6,770 nucleotides of DNA from Anaerolineae bacterium (GTDB taxonomy: Bacteria; Chloroflexota; Anaerolineae; Epilineales; JAHCIE01), in contig JAHCIE010000181.1 of NCBI GenBank assembly GCA_026129385.1, forward strand, positions 1-6,770, in the 5' to 3' direction. Made by a program: the position numbers and the translations under genes. The notes beneath the pieces were generated by a model. The model saw only the letters and a list, made by a program, of their open reading frames with translations. It made no database searches and was not told where the DNA came from. Below are positions 4,346 to 6,770 of this stretch, piece after piece. Position 1 is the first letter of the stretch. The number at the start of each line of letters is the position of its first letter.

Positions 4346-6188
4346 GCAACCGATGCTGAATGAGGACGCCGCCTGGAAACAGCGGTTTCGGACGCCGGTC
4401 GTCGCGCTGACCCAACTGGCGAAGGCCAACCCGGAGCGCGGGCTGGCGATGACGAATCAGTCGGGCGCGATGCAACTGTACGCCTGGCACGTGCCGACTG
4501 GCGAACTGCGCCAGGTGACGTTCAAACCAACCGGCAAAGGCTTCGGCTATATCTCGCCCGATGGCGAGTACATTTACTACCTGGACGATGAGGCGGGCAA
4601 CGAAATCGGCCACTGGGTGCGTGTCCCCTGGATCGGCGGCGACGCGCAGGACGTGATGCCCGGCCTGCCTCCGTACGCCTCCACGGGGCTGTCCGTCAGC
4701 CGCAACGGGAGCCGGCTGGCGATGCTGCTGGCCGACCAGTCGGGCTTTCACCTGACGGCGATGAACCTGGGAGCCGAGGGAACCTTAGGGCAACCGCGCG
4801 AAGTCTGGGCGAGCCGTCGTCTTACATCCGGTCCGACCCTGTCTCCCAACGGCGAACTGAGTCTCATCCACTCGTCCGAGCGCAGCGGGAAGACGCAGTT
4901 TAGCCTGCTGGCCCTGGACCTGAACAGTGGCGAAGTGGTGGGCGAGATGTGGGATGGGCCGGACACCAGCGTGGAAGCGGGCCGCTTCTCGCCCCTGGAC
5001 GGCGACTCGCGTGTGGCCGCCGTCTCGACGGCGACAGGCGTCCGCCGCCCGTTCCTCTGGAACCCGCGCACCGGCGACCGGTCGGACCTGCAACTAGACA
5101 CCGTGCCGGGTGACATCGAGGTCGTGGACTGGTCGCCGGATGGGAGCCATCTCCTACTCTGCCAGTTTAGCCAGGCCGTTCAGCAGTTCTACAGCTACGA
5201 CCTAGTCGATAACTCTTACACCCGCCTCAACCACCCCCTCGGAACGTATGGCTGGTTTGGGGGCGCGGGCGTCTACTACGCCTCCAACGATGAAATTTTC
5301 GCCCTGTGGGCGGACGCTGACCACCCATCGTGCACCATCGCGTTGGATGCGCAGACCGGTGAGATGACGCGCACCGTCCTCTCGGCGGGCGACGCGCCGG
5401 GCGGGCGGCCCTGGCGGAGCGTCGCCTTCCCCTCGTCCGACGGCCAGATGATTCAAGGCTGGCTGGCGACCCCTGACGGTGACGGCCCCTTCCCGACCAT
5501 CCTCCACACCCACGGCGGCCCGACCGCCGTCCAGACCGCCGGCTACAGCGCGGAACTCCAGATGTTCCTCGATCACGGCTTCGCCGTGCTGAGCGTCAAC
5601 TATCGCGGCTCGACCACCTTTGGCCGCGCCTTTCAGGACCAGATTCAGGGCGACCTGGGCCATTGGGAAGTGGAGGACATCGCGGCGGGTCATCAGTGGT
5701 TGGTAGACCAGGGGATCGCCCGTCCTGACCAGGTTTTCCTCACCGGCTGGTCCTATGGCGGCTATATGACGCTTATGGGGCTGGGCAAGCGGCCCGACCT
5801 GTGGGCCGGCGGCATGGCCGGCATCGCTATCGCCGACTGGACGATCCAGTACGAGGACACGGCGCCGACGCTGCGCGGCTACCAGGTTGCCATCCTCGGC
5901 GGTACGCCGCAGGAAAAACCGGACGTCTACCGCGCCAGTTCGCCCGTTACCTACCTGGAGAACGTGCGCGCCCCGCTGCTGGTGGTCCAGGGCAGCAACG
6001 ACACCCGCTGTCCGGCTCGACCGATGCACATGTACGCGGATCGGATGCGCGAGTTAGGCCGCGACTTCGACATCATCTGGTTCGAGGCGGGTCATGGCGC
6101 GCTGTCCATTGACGACCAGATCGCCCACCGCGAGGCCATGCTCAAGTTCGTCTATCGCGTCCTGGACCAGCCGAGCGCGCAGGGTTGA
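4338..6188 (+). CDS. S9 family serine peptidase (prolyl oligopeptidase / acylaminoacyl-peptidase type)
   Basis: A 616-residue two-domain peptidase of typical S9 length. The first ~350 residues carry repeated beta-propeller blades (ISPDGEYIYYLDD at 72-84, LSPNGELSLIHSS at 168-180, WSPDGSHLLLCQF at 265-277). The rest is an alpha/beta-hydrolase domain (about 355-610). The catalytic triad is visible: Ser472 in GWSYGGY, Asp555 in SNDTRCP and His586 in AGHG. HTHGGPT (391-397) matches the S9 oxyanion-region motif. Such enzymes remove residues or blocked amino acids from short peptides, usually in the cytoplasm; no signal peptide is seen. The exact specificity (dipeptidyl, oligopeptidyl or acylaminoacyl) cannot be told. 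ATG 4338 has AGGAGG (4320-4325) 12 nt upstream, a long spacing; ATG 4353 is an alternative. The start overlaps the HicB-like stop by 8 bp, so it may be co-transcribed with the small-gene cluster. Confidence 0.9.
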   Translation: MIKQPMLNEDAAWKQRFRTPVVALTQLAKANPERGLAMTNQSGAMQLYAWHVPTGELRQVTFKPTGKGFGYISPDGEYIYYLDDEAGNEIGHWVRVPWIGGDAQDVMPGLPPYASTGLSVSRNGSRLAMLLADQSGFHLTAMNLGAEGTLGQPREVWASRRLTSGPTLSPNGELSLIHSSERSGKTQFSLLALDLNSGEVVGEMWDGPDTSVEAGRFSPLDGDSRVAAVSTATGVRRPFLWNPRTGDRSDLQLDTVPGDIEVVDWSPDGSHLLLCQFSQAVQQFYSYDLVDNSYTRLNHPLGTYGWFGGAGVYYASNDEIFALWADADHPSCTIALDAQTGEMTRTVLSAGDAPGGRPWRSVAFPSSDGQMIQGWLATPDGDGPFPTILHTHGGPTAVQTAGYSAELQMFLDHGFAVLSVNYRGSTTFGRAFQDQIQGDLGHWEVEDIAAGHQWLVDQGIARPDQVFLTGWSYGGYMTLMGLGKRPDLWAGGMAGIAIADWTIQYEDTAPTLRGYQVAILGGTPQEKPDVYRASSPVTYLENVRAPLLVVQGSNDTRCPARPMHMYADRMRELGRDFDIIWFEAGHGALSIDDQIAHREAMLKFVYRVLDQPSAQG

Positions 6189-6197
6189 CCGTCATCA

Positions 6198-6226
6198 TAG
6201 ACGTTCCGCCCTGAAGCGACTATAAT
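6198..6226 (+). promoter_or_regulatory. Sigma-70-type promoter for the Mrp/ApbC gene
   Basis: TAGACG (6198-6203, 4/6 to TTGACA) and a perfect TATAAT (6221-6226) are separated by 17 nt. A start near 6233 would give a leader of about 62 nt. The promoter sits in the only gap between the peptidase and the next gene. Confidence 0.65.
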
Positions 6227-6259
6227 TGAGGGGTCGCAAACTCAAAGCAAACTAAACGC

Positions 6260-6276
6260 CGGACCTCGCACGTCCG
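6260..6276 (+). other. Small hairpin in the Mrp/ApbC leader
   Basis: CGGAC (6260-6264) and GTCCG (6272-6276) form a 5-bp stem with a 7-nt loop, 8 nt before the GAGGTG ribosome binding site (6285-6290). There is no U-tract after it, so it is not a terminator. It is too short to call a riboswitch. Confidence 0.35.
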
Positions 6277-6294
6277 ACGGATATGAGGTGTTAA

Positions 6295-6770
6295 ATGTTT
6301 CGTTTTGGTCGCAAACAAGACCCGCCGCCCCCTCCACCGCCCGGTGGGGCCGGCGGCGCGCTGACCGTTGACCAGGTCATGGCCGTCCTCAGGACGGTGC
6401 CCGAGCCAGAACTGGGCAAGGACATCGTCACCCTCAACATGGTCGAGAACGTGGTCGTGGACAACGGCAAGGTGTCCTTTACCTATGTCCTGACCACGCC
6501 CGCCTGCCCGCTGCGAGACCGCATCCGCAATGATTGTACAGCGGCGCTGATGAAGCTGCCGGGCGTCAAAGAGGTGGACCTCAAGTTCGACTCGCGGGTG
6601 CCCAAAGATAATCAGATGTTCAAGCGGGTCGAGGTCGGCTTCCGCAACGCTATCGCCGTGTCGTCGGGCAAGGGCGGCGTCGGCAAGAGCACCAGCGCCG
6701 TCAATATCGCCGTTGCCCTGGCCCAGACCGGCGCGCGCGTCGGCCTGATGGACGCCGATATCTACGGCCC
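6295..6770 (+). CDS. Mrp/ApbC (NBP35-type) iron-sulfur cluster carrier ATPase, 3' partial
   Basis: The ATG at 6295 follows GAGGTG (6285-6290) by 4 nt; 158 complete codons are visible before the window ends. Seen: a proline run (residues 10-16) with a glycine-rich linker; a DUF59/MIP18-like domain (about 23-100) with TTPACPLRDRI including Cys71; then the deviant Walker A GKGGVGKST (125-133) and LMDADIYG (151-158), matching the Mrp/NBP35 P-loop ATPases. The family binds and transfers Fe-S clusters to apoproteins in the cytoplasm. The C-terminal CxxC that holds the cluster lies beyond the window. The proline-rich N-terminus before DUF59 is unusual to my knowledge. The gene has its own promoter and is probably a separate housekeeping unit. 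Gene names mrp and apbc are both used for this family. Confidence 0.92.
   Translation, partial: MFRFGRKQDPPPPPPPGGAGGALTVDQVMAVLRTVPEPELGKDIVTLNMVENVVVDNGKVSFTYVLTTPACPLRDRIRNDCTAALMKLPGVKEVDLKFDSRVPKDNQMFKRVEVGFRNAIAVSSGKGGVGKSTSAVNIAVALAQTGARVGLMDADIYG

Overview
The window is about 6.8 kb of mostly GC-rich bacterial DNA with every credible gene on the + strand. The gene families (GH127 glycosidase, D-aminoacylase-like amidohydrolase, S9 peptidase, DUF2283/HicB small proteins, Mrp with an N-terminal DUF59 domain) and the degenerate short-period intergenic repeats resemble what is often seen in Chloroflexota. That assignment is an inference of low to moderate confidence, because no rRNA or other decisive marker is present.

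Layout. (1) Positions 2-979 hold the C-terminal half of a GH127 beta-L-arabinofuranosidase-type enzyme, with its presumed acid/base and zinc-binding residues visible. (2) Positions 980-2048 form an island with one gene, a small HEPN-domain protein (1277-1774) carrying an R-x4-H motif. The gene is bracketed by a perfect 36-bp direct repeat, and a third, diverged copy lies downstream. The left flank also carries three adjacent three-unit mini-arrays (8, 10 and 9 bp units), a short protein-like open frame and an inverted repeat. (3) Positions 2049-3638 encode an N-acyl-D-amino-acid deacylase-like amidohydrolase. It lacks the usual HxH pair and the bridging cysteine but keeps the later histidines and aspartate. 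(4) Positions 3656-4345 are a compact, less GC-rich cluster of three small genes: a toxin-like protein, a DUF2283 protein and a short HicB-like protein. A TATAAT box lies directly upstream. (5) Positions 4338-6188 encode an S9 (prolyl oligopeptidase family) serine peptidase whose start overlaps the end of the HicB-like gene by 8 bp. (6) After a plausible sigma-70-type promoter, positions 6295-6770 hold the start of an Mrp/ApbC iron-sulfur cluster carrier, cut off by the window edge.

Function. The large GC-rich genes look like chromosomal metabolism and housekeeping: breakdown of arabinose-containing glycans, hydrolysis of acylated D-amino acids or a related amide, peptide breakdown, and Fe-S cluster delivery. 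The HEPN gene and the three-gene small cluster differ in base composition and resemble toxin-antitoxin or defence-type accessory genes. The most interesting parts are the repeat-bracketed HEPN cassette and the small-gene cluster, in which a HicB-like gene without a HicA partner is joined to a peptidase gene. Neither is shown by sequence alone to be a new system.
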